Shown: positions 38,991 to 48,062 of the stretch, piece after piece
Layout: every line of letters begins with the position of its first letter
Position numbering within the stretch: position 1 is the first letter of the stretch
DNA from: Nocardioides luteus
GTDB taxonomy: Bacteria > Actinomycetota > Actinomycetes > Propionibacteriales > Nocardioidaceae
Direction: 5' to 3'
DNA: 64,000 nucleotides
Assembly: GCF_000960475.2 (NCBI RefSeq)
Contig: NZ_JZDQ02000030.1
Location: 1-64,000, forward strand
Made by a program: the position numbers and the translations under genes
Notes under the pieces: generated by a model
Seen by the model: only the letters and a program-made list of their open reading frames with translations
Told to the model about the DNA's origin: nothing
The model's database searches: none

Positions 38991-39638
38991 ATGGATCTCT
39001 CAGCTGAGCTGGCGGCCGCGCGCGAGTCTTACACCCGCAGCGGTCTGACCGAGGACGACCTCGCGGCAGACCCGTTCGAGCAGTTCGAGAAGTGGTACGC
39101 CGAGGCCCGTGACGCGGGCATCGTCGAGCCCAACGCGATGGTGGTCTCGACCGTCTCGGCGGACGGCGCGCCCTCGTCGCGCACCGTGCTGCTGAAGGGG
39201 TTCTCGATCGAGGGCTTCACCTTCTTCACCAACACCGCGTCCCGCAAGGGCTCCGACCTCGCGACCAACCCGCGCTGCGCGGTGCTCTTCCCGTGGCACC
39301 CGCTGGAGCGGCAGGTACGCGTCGACGGCGTCGCTCACGTGCTCTCCGCCGAAGCCGTCGAGGCCTACTTCTCCCAGCGTCCGCGCGGCTCCCAGCTCGG
39401 CGCCCATGCCTCCCACCAGAGCCGGGTCGTCGCCGGCCGCGAGGAGCTGGAGGAGGCGTACGCGAAGGTCGAGGCGGAGTTCGAGGGCCGGCCGGTCCCG
39501 GTGCCGGAGGAGTGGGGCGGCTACCGGGTCGAGCCGGAGACGGTGGAGTTCTGGCAGGGACGTCCGGGCCGGATGCACGACCGGCTCGTCTACCGGCGCG
39601 AGGGCGACAGCTGGCGGACGGAGAGGCTGGCTCCCTGA
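38991..39638 (+). CDS. pdxH: Pyridoxamine 5'-phosphate oxidase
   Basis: 215 residues, the standard length. PdxH features are DPFEQFEKWYAEARDAGI, MVVSTVSADGAPSSRTVLLK (FMN contacts), FFTNTASRKGSDLATNPRCA, SQRPRGSQLGAHASHQS, and the C-terminal EFWQGRPGRMHDRLVYRR that binds the substrate. It oxidises PNP/PMP to pyridoxal phosphate. TAGGTT ends six bases before the ATG (leaderless). Its stop overlaps the beta-galactosidase ATG (TGATG). Confidence 0.95.
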   Translation: MDLSAELAAARESYTRSGLTEDDLAADPFEQFEKWYAEARDAGIVEPNAMVVSTVSADGAPSSRTVLLKGFSIEGFTFFTNTASRKGSDLATNPRCAVLFPWHPLERQVRVDGVAHVLSAEAVEAYFSQRPRGSQLGAHASHQSRVVAGREELEEAYAKVEAEFEGRPVPVPEEWGGYRVEPETVEFWQGRPGRMHDRLVYRREGDSWRTERLAP

Positions 39639-41635
39639 TGGGGATGGAGCAGGTCACCCGGGCGCTGGGCGGACGGATCGCCTACGGCGCCGACTACAAC
39701 CCGGAGCAGTGGCCGGAGGAGGTCTGGGACGAGGACGTACGCCTCATGCAGGAGGCCGGGGTCAACCTGGTCAGCGTGGGGATCTTCTCCTGGGCGCTGC
39801 TGGAGCCGACGCCGGGGGACCACGACTTCGGCTGGCTCGACCGGGTGCTCGACAAGCTGCACGCGGGCGGGATCGCCGTGGACCTGGCGACCGCGACCGC
39901 GAGCCCGCCGCCGTGGTTCCTCGAGCGCCACCCGGAGGCCACGCTCGTCGACCAGGTCGGCAACCGGCGCGCGTTCGGCGCGCGCCAGGCGTACTGTCCC
40001 TCCTCGACCGCCTACCGCGACGCCGCCACGACCCTGATCACCGAGCTGGTCAAGCGCTACGACGAGCACCCGGCGGTGGTGATGTGGCACGTCAACAACG
40101 AGTACGGCTGCCACAACGACCACTGCTTCTGCGACGCCAGCGCGGTGGCTTTCCGGCGCTGGCTGGCGGACCGCTACGGCGCGATCGAGAAGCTGAACGA
40201 GGCGTGGGCGACGGCCTTCTGGAGCCAGCGCTACACCAGCTGGGAGCAGATCGGTCCGCCGCGTCAGGTCTCCTACGGCAACTTCGCCAACCCCGGCCAG
40301 CAGCTCGACTGGTGGCGGTTCTGCTCCGACGAGATCCGCGAGATCTTCCGGGTCGAGGCGGCGGCGGTGCGGGCGCACTCCGACAAGCCGCTGACCACCA
40401 ACTTCATGGGGTTCCGCAAGTCGCTCGACTACCGCAGCTGGGTCGACGTCGAGGACCTGGTCTCCAACGACCACTACCTCATCGCCGACGACGAGGACCG
40501 CACCCAGCAGCTCGCGATGACCGCCGACCTGACCCGCTCGCTGGCCCATGGCGAGCCGTGGCTGCTGATGGAGCACTCCACCTCCGCGGTCAACTGGCAG
40601 CCGCGCAACATCGCCAAGACCACCGGCGAGATGCGCCGCAACTCCTTCCAGCACGTCGCGCGCGGCGCGGACGGCGCCCTGTTCTTCCAGTGGCGTGCCT
40701 CGCGCGGTGGTGCGGAGAAGTTCCACTCCGCGATGGTCCCGCACGCCGGCACCGAGAGCCGGCTGTGGCGAGACGTCGTACGCCTCGGGGCGGATCTCTC
40801 CGCGATCGCCGAGGTCAGTGGCACGAAGGTGGCGCAGGCCGGCGTCGCGATCTGCTTCGACTGGGAGTCGTGGTGGGCGGCGACCTTCGACTCGCACCCG
40901 TCGGTCGACGTCGACCCGATGGCGACCGCGCGGGCCTGGCACAAAGCCTGCTGGGCACGCAACCTCGGCGTCGACATCATCGGCGTCACCGACCCGCTCG
41001 ACGGCTACGAGGTGGTGGTGCTGCCGGTGCAGTACCTGCTCTCCGACGAGGCCGTCGCCCGGTTCACCGCCTTCGTCGAGGCCGGCGGCACCCTCGTCGC
41101 GACCTACTTCTCCGGCATCGTCGACGAGCACGACCACATCCGGCTGGGCGGCTACCCGGGCGGGCTCTCCGACCTCCTCGGGGTGCGGATCGAGGAGTTC
41201 TGCCCGCTGCCCGAGGGCGACGAGATCCCGCTGACCTCCTACGGCTCCGGCACGATCTGGAGCGAGCGCGGCCGTGCCGTCGGGGCCGATGTCGTCGCTG
41301 CGTACGCCACCGGCGACTGCGCCGGCGACCCCGCCGTCACCCGGCGCCGCGTCGGCAGGGGCACCGCCTGGTACGTCGGCACCGAGCTCACCCCCGAGGC
41401 CCTCGACACCCTGGCCACCCAGGTCTTCACCACGACCAAGCCGGTCGTCGGTGGGCTTCCCGAGGGTGTCGAGGCGATCCGGCGGGTCGGTGAGCAGGGG
41501 ACGTACGTCTTCGTCATCAACCACACCCACGAGGCGGTCATCGTCCCCGTCCGGGGCACGGATCTGCTCTCCGGCAACGACGGAGGGCCGCATGTGGTTC
41601 GTGCGGGTCAGGTCGCGGTCATCCGCGAGGAGTAG
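39638..41635 (+). CDS. GH42 beta-galactosidase
   Basis: 665 residues. The catalytic barrel begins IAYGADYNPEQWPEEVWDED; the acid/base glutamate is in WHVNNEYGCH (about 155) and the nucleophile in WLLMEHSTSAVNWQ (about 312). A trimerisation domain (YLLSDEAVARFTAFVEAGGT) and a small C-terminal beta domain follow, as in GH42. A cysteine cluster (GCHNDHCFCD) matches the metal site of the family. No signal peptide, so it acts on imported galactosides. The overlap with pdxH sets the start; no sugar transporter is nearby. Confidence 0.93.
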   Translation: MGMEQVTRALGGRIAYGADYNPEQWPEEVWDEDVRLMQEAGVNLVSVGIFSWALLEPTPGDHDFGWLDRVLDKLHAGGIAVDLATATASPPPWFLERHPEATLVDQVGNRRAFGARQAYCPSSTAYRDAATTLITELVKRYDEHPAVVMWHVNNEYGCHNDHCFCDASAVAFRRWLADRYGAIEKLNEAWATAFWSQRYTSWEQIGPPRQVSYGNFANPGQQLDWWRFCSDEIREIFRVEAAAVRAHSDKPLTTNFMGFRKSLDYRSWVDVEDLVSNDHYLIADDEDRTQQLAMTADLTRSLAHGEPWLLMEHSTSAVNWQPRNIAKTTGEMRRNSFQHVARGADGALFFQWRASRGGAEKFHSAMVPHAGTESRLWRDVVRLGADLSAIAEVSGTKVAQAGVAICFDWESWWAATFDSHPSVDVDPMATARAWHKACWARNLGVDIIGVTDPLDGYEVVVLPVQYLLSDEAVARFTAFVEAGGTLVATYFSGIVDEHDHIRLGGYPGGLSDLLGVRIEEFCPLPEGDEIPLTSYGSGTIWSERGRAVGADVVAAYATGDCAGDPAVTRRRVGRGTAWYVGTELTPEALDTLATQVFTTTKPVVGGLPEGVEAIRRVGEQGTYVFVINHTHEAVIVPVRGTDLLSGNDGGPHVVRAGQVAVIREE

Positions 41636-41727
41636 GTTTCCCCGGTTCACCGGGGAAACCTGCACTTCTCAGGTGTTGCAATGCCCGAGAAGTGCAGGGA
41701 TACCCGGTTAACCGGGTATCCCTGCAC
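41634..41727. repeat. Three adjoining hairpins including a 36-bp perfect palindrome
   Basis: Hairpin 1 is AGGTTTCCCCGG/CCGGGGAAACCT with a TTCA loop (41634-41661). Hairpin 2 is TGCACTTCTC/GAGAAGTGCA (41661-41696). Hairpin 3 is a perfect 36-bp palindrome (41692-41727) with arm GTGCAGGGATACCCGGTT. Neighbouring hairpins share bases (CCTGCA / TGCAGG), so the folds interlock. The cluster lies between converging genes and includes the last bases of the GH42 gene; probably a bidirectional terminator. Confidence 0.85.
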
Positions 41728-41732
41728 CGGGA

Positions 41733-43442
41733 TCAGCGCGTCACCGCTGCCTTCGCGTTGACGATGCCGCTGCCGTAGAAGCCGTTCGGCCCCTCGCCAC
41801 CCTCACACGTGTGGGTCGAGGTCGCCGTGTTGCCGTTGGGCAGGTGGCGTACGTAGGTGTAGTCCGCCGGGACCGGGCAGGCCTTGTCGGTGGCCGACTT
41901 GAGCAGCACCTTCTCGACCTTCTTGGGCGAGAGGGTCTTGCCGGACCAGTCACGGCTGCCGTACTCACCGACGATCAGCGCGGCAACACCGGCAGCGTGC
42001 GGGGAGGCCATCGAGGTGCCCTGCAGGTACTGGTAGTAGGAGCAGGTGCCGCTGGAGCAGTCCGCGACGGCCCAGGGAGCGATCACCTCGCCGGTCGCCG
42101 GGTCGACCGCACCTTCCTCCACCGCCATGTTGTAGGGGTAGGCGGCCAGGATGGCCCCGGTGAGGTCGCGCGTGCCCGCCGGGTTGTCGTAGACGTCCCC
42201 GCCGGGTGCGGCGACGTCGACGAAGCCGTTGCCGTAGCTGGAGTAGTAGGCCTTGCGCTCGCTCTGGCCGGTGGAGCTCACCGCGATGACGCCGTTGCCC
42301 TCGGTGGGCATCGAGACGCACGACTCGGGGTCGAGCAGGTCACGGACGTACGCGGCCTCGCCGGGCTCGCTGGCGTAGTCGGGGCTGGTCGCGTCGGTCT
42401 GCGGCTTGGTGTAGTCGATCGCCTGGTTGCCGGCGGCCGCGACCAGGGTCACGCCGTGGGCGCGGGCGTAGTCGAGGGCGCGCTGCATCGCGGTGATGAT
42501 CGTGATCTGCTCGGCCTGGTCCTCGGGGGAGTCGGCGGGGTGGTTGGTGCAGTTGAACAGCCACGGGTCGACGTAGTAGCTCATATTGACCACGTCGATG
42601 CCGTTGCGGCCCGCGTAGGTCAGCGCGTCGACGGACGGCTGCAGGAAGAAGTAGCCGGAGTCCTGGCCGGCGCGCAGGTTGACGATGTCGGCCTCCGGCG
42701 CGACACCGGAGATGCCGATGCCGTTGACCGGCGAGGCGATGGTCGAGGCGACGTGGGTGCCGTGACCGTTCTCGTCCACGTTGGCGGCGTCCTCGCAGGA
42801 GGCGTCGGGCTCGTCCTCGCACGGACCGTCGACCGTGTCGCCGTTGGCGTCGACCGGGATGTCGGTGGTGAAGTTGCGGCTCAGCTCGGCGTCGAAGTTG
42901 GGCGCGATGTCGGGGTGCGTCCCGTCGACACCGGTGTCCAGGATGCCGACGCGGACACCCTTGCCGCGCTCGGTCTTGTTGGCCGCCGCGGAGTCGATCT
43001 GCTTCATGTCCCACTGCAGACCGGAGAGCGGCTCCGAGGAGTCCTTGGGCTTCGGGGCCTTGGGCGCGCTGCCCTTGGCGTCGCGGAACTCGGTCTCGAC
43101 GTTCGACACGTCCTGCTTGCGGGCCTTGCCGGCCGCTTCAGGCGTGTTGGCGCCCACGATCCTGTCCTGGGCCGCGCCGACGAGGGCGCTCGAGGCGTTG
43201 GCCGCCTCGGCGAAGTCCTCGCCCGCGGAGACCGTGGCGACACCGATAGCACTGTTCTCCGAGACGATCTCGCCCCCGGCGGCCTTCACCGCGGCACGGG
43301 CGCTGGCGGCCGAGGATCCCTCGGCATATGCCACGACATAGCGGACCTCCTTGTGGGAGGTGGCGGTTCCTGAGTTCGCCATGACGAGGGCGCCGGTGAC
43401 CCCCAGCGCGACCGCGGTCGCGCCTGTCAACAACCTACGCAT
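41733..43442 (-). CDS. Secreted S8 (subtilisin-like) serine peptidase
   Basis: 569 residues from an ATG with GGAGAC upstream. Order: signal peptide (LLTGATAVALGVTGALVMAN), an inhibitor-type propeptide (about 40-110), and the subtilase domain with Asp in VGILDTGVDGTHPD (about 168), His in ENGHGTHVASTIASP (about 229), oxyanion Asn in VAAAGNQA and Ser in GTSMASPHAAGVAALI (about 481). It should be an extracellular protease. Six or so cysteines in the mature part suggest disulphides. The frame extends upstream past the signal peptide but without conserved content. Confidence 0.92.
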   Translation of the reverse strand: MRRLLTGATAVALGVTGALVMANSGTATSHKEVRYVVAYAEGSSAASARAAVKAAGGEIVSENSAIGVATVSAGEDFAEAANASSALVGAAQDRIVGANTPEAAGKARKQDVSNVETEFRDAKGSAPKAPKPKDSSEPLSGLQWDMKQIDSAAANKTERGKGVRVGILDTGVDGTHPDIAPNFDAELSRNFTTDIPVDANGDTVDGPCEDEPDASCEDAANVDENGHGTHVASTIASPVNGIGISGVAPEADIVNLRAGQDSGYFFLQPSVDALTYAGRNGIDVVNMSYYVDPWLFNCTNHPADSPEDQAEQITIITAMQRALDYARAHGVTLVAAAGNQAIDYTKPQTDATSPDYASEPGEAAYVRDLLDPESCVSMPTEGNGVIAVSSTGQSERKAYYSSYGNGFVDVAAPGGDVYDNPAGTRDLTGAILAAYPYNMAVEEGAVDPATGEVIAPWAVADCSSGTCSYYQYLQGTSMASPHAAGVAALIVGEYGSRDWSGKTLSPKKVEKVLLKSATDKACPVPADYTYVRHLPNGNTATSTHTCEGGEGPNGFYGSGIVNAKAAVTR

Positions 43443-43586
43443 GCTGTCTCCATTCCGGATTCGGTGGTCGGGATTGCCGGGACCACCGCTGTCGTGGCCC
43501 TTGTCGGCCCGACATAGCGCCCCAGCATGCCCTAGTCCGCATCCGTACGAACAGGGTTTGGAGGCAGCATCCACCCAATAATTGGG

Positions 43587-43615
43587 TTGTGAGTGAGTGC
43601 TCACTCATTTATCCT
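43587..43615 (+). promoter_or_regulatory. Autoregulated promoter with TetR-type operator in the spacer
   Basis: TGAGTGAG and CTCACTCA around a TG centre (43590-43607) form an 18-bp dyad typical of TetR-family operators. It sits between a -35 (TTGTGA, 43587-43592) and a -10 (TATCCT, 43610-43615) 17 nt apart, so bound repressor would block RNA polymerase. The predicted start of transcription coincides with the GTG at 43623. Confidence 0.7.
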
Positions 43616-43622
43616 CGTCGAC

Positions 43623-44252
43623 GTGGACGAACGACGTACGCGGGCCAAGCCGATTCCCGCAGCTGACCGGCGCGCAGCGATCATCGCGGTGACCGAGACG
43701 CTGCTGATCGAGCACGGCACGGCTGCCACCACGCGGGCGATCGCCGAGGCGGCCGGAGTCGCCGAGGGCACGATCTTCCGACACTTCCGCGACAAGCGGG
43801 AGCTCTACCGGGCCGTGGCCGAGAACGTCTTCGACCCCACCCGGGCAGGCGAGTCCATGGCCGAGGTGGTGGAGGGGAAGGCCGACATCGAGGACAAGCT
43901 CCGTGCCGTCATCGACCTGCTCGCCGCGTCCTCGCAGCGCGGTGTCCTCGTCATGATGGCCGTGCGCTCGGCCCTGATGGAGGAGCCGCACCCCGAAGGC
44001 GTACGTCATCCGCCCGGTCCGCCGACCTTCCTCATCGAGGCCAACAAGGCCCTCGTCGACAACCTGACCAGGCTCGTCTTCGAGCCGCACGTGAACGAGC
44101 TGCGGCTGCCGCCGCGCAAGGCCGCGCTGGTGCTGCGCAGCCTCACGACCGGGGCCTGGCTCCCCGGCCTGAACCGAACCGACCAGCCGCTGAGCAGTGA
44201 GGACGTCATCGACGTACTGCTCGGCGGCATCCTGACCAGAGGAAATGACTGA
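43623..44252 (+). CDS. TetR-family repressor of the ABC exporter operon
   Basis: 209 residues from the GTG at 43623. A GTG further upstream (43593) lies inside the operator and is rejected. The N-terminal helix-turn-helix is RRAAIIAVTETLLIEHGTAA, TTRAIAEAAGVAEGTIFRHF, RDKRELYRAV (about 17-65), followed by a helical ligand-binding domain. The transcript is probably leaderless. The next gene starts directly after its stop, so repressor and two exporter halves form one operon, likely induced by an exporter substrate. Confidence 0.9.
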   Translation: MDERRTRAKPIPAADRRAAIIAVTETLLIEHGTAATTRAIAEAAGVAEGTIFRHFRDKRELYRAVAENVFDPTRAGESMAEVVEGKADIEDKLRAVIDLLAASSQRGVLVMMAVRSALMEEPHPEGVRHPPGPPTFLIEANKALVDNLTRLVFEPHVNELRLPPRKAALVLRSLTTGAWLPGLNRTDQPLSSEDVIDVLLGGILTRGND

Positions 44253-46001
44253 ATGCTTCTCAGGCTGTTGCGGGACTACCTGCTCCCGTACAAGAGATTC
44301 CTGGTCGTCATCGCGATCCTGCAGCTCTTCTCGACGTCGGCCTTCATGCTGCTGCCCAGCCTGAACGCCGACATCATCGACAACGGCGTGGCCGAGGGCG
44401 ACACGGGCTACATCATGCGGATCGGCACGATCATGCTCGGCGTGGCGCTGGTGCAGATCCTGTGCTCGATCGTCAGCGTCTACTTCGCCGCGCGCAGCTC
44501 GATGAGCTTCGGCCGTGACCTGCGGGCGGCGATCTTCGCGAAGGTCGGCTCCTTCAGCGCTCGCGAGGTCGGCCGCTTCGGTGCCCCGTCGCTGATCACG
44601 CGGACCACGAACGACGTCCAGCAGGTCCAGATGCTCGCCGTGCTCACCTGCACCCTCGCGGTGATGGTGCCGATGATGATGGTCGGCGGCGTCGTGATGG
44701 CCATTCGGGAGGACGCCGGACTCTCCTGGCTGCTCGCGGTCGTCATCCCCGTGCTGCTCCTCTCCATGGCCGTGGTCGTGCGCGGCATGGTCCCCAACTT
44801 CCGCAAGGTGCAGGAGCGCATCGACGCGGTCAACCGCATCCTGCGCGAGCAGATCACCGGCATCCGGGTGATCCGCGCCTTCGTGCGCGAGCGTCAGGAG
44901 ACCGAGCGCTTCGCGCAGGCCAACGACGAGCTCACCGACGTCGCCCTGCGGGCCGGGCGATGGATGTCGACGATGTTCCCGCTGATGATGCTGGTCATCA
45001 ACGTCGCCAGCGTCGCGGTGATCTGGTTCGGCGGCATCCGGGTCGACGACGGGGTGATGCAGGTCGGTCCGCTGACCGCCTTCCTGCAGTACCTGATGCA
45101 GATCCTGATGTCGATCATGATGGGCACGTTCATGCTCATGCAGGTGCCCCGCGCGGCCGTCTGCGCCGATCGGATCGCCGAGGTCCTCGACACCGAGACG
45201 TCGGTGACCCCGCCGGCGGCCGGCGTCACCGAGATCTCCCGGCGCGGGCACGTCGACCTGACCGGGGCCGGCTTCACCTACCCCGGCGCGGACCATCCCG
45301 TCCTCCACGACGTCACCTTCGAGGCCCGCCCCGGGCAGACCGTCGCGATCATCGGCTCCACCGGCGCCGGCAAGACGACCCTTCTGGGACTCATCCCGCG
45401 GCTCTTCGACGCGACGGCCGGTGTCGTCCGGGTGGGTGGGATCGACGTACGCGACCTCGACCCGGCCACCCTGCGCGGCGGGCTCGGGCTGGTGCCGCAG
45501 AAGGCCTTCCTGTTCACCGGCACGGTTCGCTCCAACCTGCTCCACGGCAAGCCGGACGCCACCGACGAGGAGCTCTGGCACGCGCTCGAGGTCGCCCAGG
45601 CACGCGACTTCGTGGAGCGGATGGCCCCCGAGGGAGGCACCGGCCTCGACGCCGAGATCGACCAGGGCGGCACCAACGTCTCCGGCGGCCAACGCCAGCG
45701 CCTGGCGATCGCCCGGGCACTGGTGAGGAGACCCGACATCTATCTCTTCGACGACTCCTTCTCCGCGCTCGACGTCGCCACCGACGCAAGGCTCCGCGCC
45801 GCGCTGGCCCCCGAGACCCGCGACGCCACGGTCATCGTGGTCGCCCAGCGCGTCTCGACCATCCGCGACGCCGACAAGATCATCGTGCTCGAGGACGGCG
45901 CCATCGTCGGCGAGGGCACCCACGACGAGCTGCTCGCCGTCAACGCCACGTACCAGGAGATCGTCTCCTCCCAGCTCAGCGCAGAGGAGGCCGCGGCATG
46001 A
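44253..46001 (+). CDS. ABC exporter half-transporter, degenerate-site subunit
   Basis: 582 residues. An N-terminal six-span domain is followed by an ATPase domain: Walker A GSTGAGKTT (about 371), signature NVSGGQRQR, Walker B YLFDDSFSALD, and VVVAQRVSTI at the switch. Aspartate replaces the catalytic glutamate and Gln the switch His, so this subunit carries the non-hydrolytic site of a heterodimer. In family knowledge such pairs (TM287/288-like, Rv1273c/Rv1272c-like) export drugs or lipids. The stop overlaps the partner gene (ATGA). Confidence 0.92.
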   Translation: MLLRLLRDYLLPYKRFLVVIAILQLFSTSAFMLLPSLNADIIDNGVAEGDTGYIMRIGTIMLGVALVQILCSIVSVYFAARSSMSFGRDLRAAIFAKVGSFSAREVGRFGAPSLITRTTNDVQQVQMLAVLTCTLAVMVPMMMVGGVVMAIREDAGLSWLLAVVIPVLLLSMAVVVRGMVPNFRKVQERIDAVNRILREQITGIRVIRAFVRERQETERFAQANDELTDVALRAGRWMSTMFPLMMLVINVASVAVIWFGGIRVDDGVMQVGPLTAFLQYLMQILMSIMMGTFMLMQVPRAAVCADRIAEVLDTETSVTPPAAGVTEISRRGHVDLTGAGFTYPGADHPVLHDVTFEARPGQTVAIIGSTGAGKTTLLGLIPRLFDATAGVVRVGGIDVRDLDPATLRGGLGLVPQKAFLFTGTVRSNLLHGKPDATDEELWHALEVAQARDFVERMAPEGGTGLDAEIDQGGTNVSGGQRQRLAIARALVRRPDIYLFDDSFSALDVATDARLRAALAPETRDATVIVVAQRVSTIRDADKIIVLEDGAIVGEGTHDELLAVNATYQEIVSSQLSAEEAAA

Positions 46002-48010
46002 GCGACCAGAAGCCCGACCAGAAGGCCGGCCAGAACGGCCAGATGAAGAAGACCGAGCGGATCGTACGTCCCCAGGGCGGCCCAGGCCCGATGGGCGCCG
46101 GCGGCGCGGTGGGGGACAAGGCGATGAACTTCGTCCCCTCGGCGAAACGCCTCCTGGCAAGGATGGCGCCCTACAAGATCCATGCCTTCGCCACCATCGG
46201 CCTGGCCGCGGTCAGCGTCACGCTGATGTCGCTGGGTCCGTGGCTGCTCGGCAAGGCGACCAACATCATCTTCGGCGGCATCTTCTCCCGGCAGCTGCCG
46301 GCCGGGGTCACCCAGGAGCAGGCGGTCGAGGGTCTGCGGGCACGGGGCGACGACAAGCTCTCCGACATGCTCGCCGGGATGGACTACGTCAACCCCGGCC
46401 ACGGCGTCGACTTCGACGCGCTGCGCAACGCGCTGATGGTCGTGCTCGCCGTCTATCTCGTCGCCTCGATGCTCTCCTTCGTGCAGGGCTGGATCCTCAA
46501 CTCGGTCGTCCAGGGCACCGTGAAGGGGCTGCGCGAGGACGTCGAGAAGAAGGTCCACAGCGTCCCGCTGTCCTACTTCGACAAGCAGCCGCGCGGCGAG
46601 CTGCTCAGCCGGGTCACCAACGACATCGACAACATCAGCCAGACGCTGCAGCAGACCTTCAGTCAGGTGCTGACCGCGCTGTTCACCCTGGTCACGGTGT
46701 TGTTCATGATGTTCTGGATCAGCCCGGTGCTGGCGTTGATCGCGCTGCTCGCGGTGCCGGTCTCGCTGGTGGTGACCGGTGCGGTGATGAAGCGGTCGCA
46801 GGGTCAGTTCGTGTCCCAGTGGCGCCACACCGGCAAGCTCAACGGCCACATCGAGGAGACCTTCTCCGGCCACGACCTGGTCAAGGTCTTCGGCCGCCAG
46901 GAGGAGGTCGAGAAGACCTTCGCGGAGGAGAACGACAAGCTCTTCACCGCCGCCTTCAAGGCCCAGTTCATCAGCGGGATCCTGATGCCGCTGATGATGT
47001 TCGTCGGCAACCTGATGTTCGTGGTGGTCTGCGTGGTCGGGTCCCTCCGCGTCGCCAGCGGTGCCCTGAGCCTCGGTGAGCTGCAGGCCTTCATCCAGTA
47101 CTCGCGACAGTTCACCCAGCCCATCACCACCCTCGCCTCGATGATGAACCTGCTCCAGTCGGGCGTCGCCTCGGCCGAGCGTGTCTTCGAGCTCCTCGAC
47201 GCCGAGGAGGAGTCGGTCGACGCCGGTGCCCCGCGGATGGGGTCCGACGGTGCAGGCGAGGTCCGCTTCGAGCACGTCTCGTTCTCCTACGACCAGGAGA
47301 AGCCGCTCATCCAGGATCTCTCCCTGGTGGCCCGTCCGGGCCAGACGGTCGCGATCGTCGGTCCCACCGGGGCCGGCAAGACGACGCTGGTCAACCTGAT
47401 CATGAGGTTCTACGAGCTCGACGCCGGCCGGATCACCCTCGACGGCGTCGACATCGCCTCGATCCCCCGCTCCGACCTGCGCGAACGCACCGGCATGGTG
47501 CTCCAGGACACCTGGCTCTTCGAGGGCACGATCCGCGACAACATCCGCTACGGCCGACCCGACGCGACCGAGGAGGAGCTCCTCGAGGCGGCCCGGGCGA
47601 CGTACGTCGACAGGTTCGTGCACTCGCTGCCCGACGGCTACGACACCCTGATCACCGACCAGGGCGGCAACCTCTCGGCGGGCGAGCGGCAGCTGGTCAC
47701 GATCGCGCGCGCCTTCCTGGCCGAGCCGTCGCTGCTGATCCTCGACGAGGCGACCTCCTCGGTCGACACCCGCACCGAGCTGCTCCTGCAGCACGCCATG
47801 GCGGCGCTGCGCTCGGACCGTACGTCCTTCGTGATCGCCCACCGGCTCTCCACGATCCGCGACGCCGACCTGATCCTGGTCATGCGCGACGGCGCGATCG
47901 TCGAGCAGGGCAACCACGCCGAGCTGCTCGAGGCCGGCGGGGCGTACGCCGAGCTCTACCAGTCGCAGTTCAGCCACGCGATCGTGGAGGAGGAGCCGGC
48001 CACGGCGTGA
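45998..48010 (+). CDS. ABC exporter half-transporter, catalytic-site subunit
   Basis: 670 residues; an N-terminal cytoplasmic extension of about 45 residues (Lys/Gln/Gly-rich) precedes six spans and a long first external loop. ATPase motifs: Walker A GPTGAGKTT (about 461), signature NLSAGERQLV (a weakened signature), Walker B LLILDEATSSVD with the catalytic Glu, and switch FVIAHRLSTI. It complements the degenerate partner: its Walker motifs pair with the partner's intact signature, and its altered signature faces the degenerate site. Start is by ATGA overlap. Confidence 0.92.
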   Translation: MSDQKPDQKAGQNGQMKKTERIVRPQGGPGPMGAGGAVGDKAMNFVPSAKRLLARMAPYKIHAFATIGLAAVSVTLMSLGPWLLGKATNIIFGGIFSRQLPAGVTQEQAVEGLRARGDDKLSDMLAGMDYVNPGHGVDFDALRNALMVVLAVYLVASMLSFVQGWILNSVVQGTVKGLREDVEKKVHSVPLSYFDKQPRGELLSRVTNDIDNISQTLQQTFSQVLTALFTLVTVLFMMFWISPVLALIALLAVPVSLVVTGAVMKRSQGQFVSQWRHTGKLNGHIEETFSGHDLVKVFGRQEEVEKTFAEENDKLFTAAFKAQFISGILMPLMMFVGNLMFVVVCVVGSLRVASGALSLGELQAFIQYSRQFTQPITTLASMMNLLQSGVASAERVFELLDAEEESVDAGAPRMGSDGAGEVRFEHVSFSYDQEKPLIQDLSLVARPGQTVAIVGPTGAGKTTLVNLIMRFYELDAGRITLDGVDIASIPRSDLRERTGMVLQDTWLFEGTIRDNIRYGRPDATEEELLEAARATYVDRFVHSLPDGYDTLITDQGGNLSAGERQLVTIARAFLAEPSLLILDEATSSVDTRTELLLQHAMAALRSDRTSFVIAHRLSTIRDADLILVMRDGAIVEQGNHAELLEAGGAYAELYQSQFSHAIVEEEPATA

Positions 48011-48050
48011 AATAAACCCTTTGAACCCGGCCGGCCTCGGCGCCTACCGT
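48010..48050 (+). promoter_or_regulatory. Promoter P1 of the MFS exporter leader, possibly WhiB7-dependent
   Basis: TTGAAC (48021-48026) and TACCGT (48045-48050) are 18 nt apart. Just upstream is AAATAAA (48010-48016), an A/T block in a G+C-rich setting. WhiB7-activated promoters of actinobacteria have an A/T-rich element immediately upstream of the -35, so this is a candidate; the match is by eye only. Transcription would begin near 48057. Confidence 0.5.
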
Positions 48051-48062
48051 TGAGGCACACGG

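Noticed and set aside
43593..43622. GTG at 43593 as start of the TetR gene
   Set aside because: It lies inside the operator and between -35 and -10, so it would not be transcribed from the predicted promoter.
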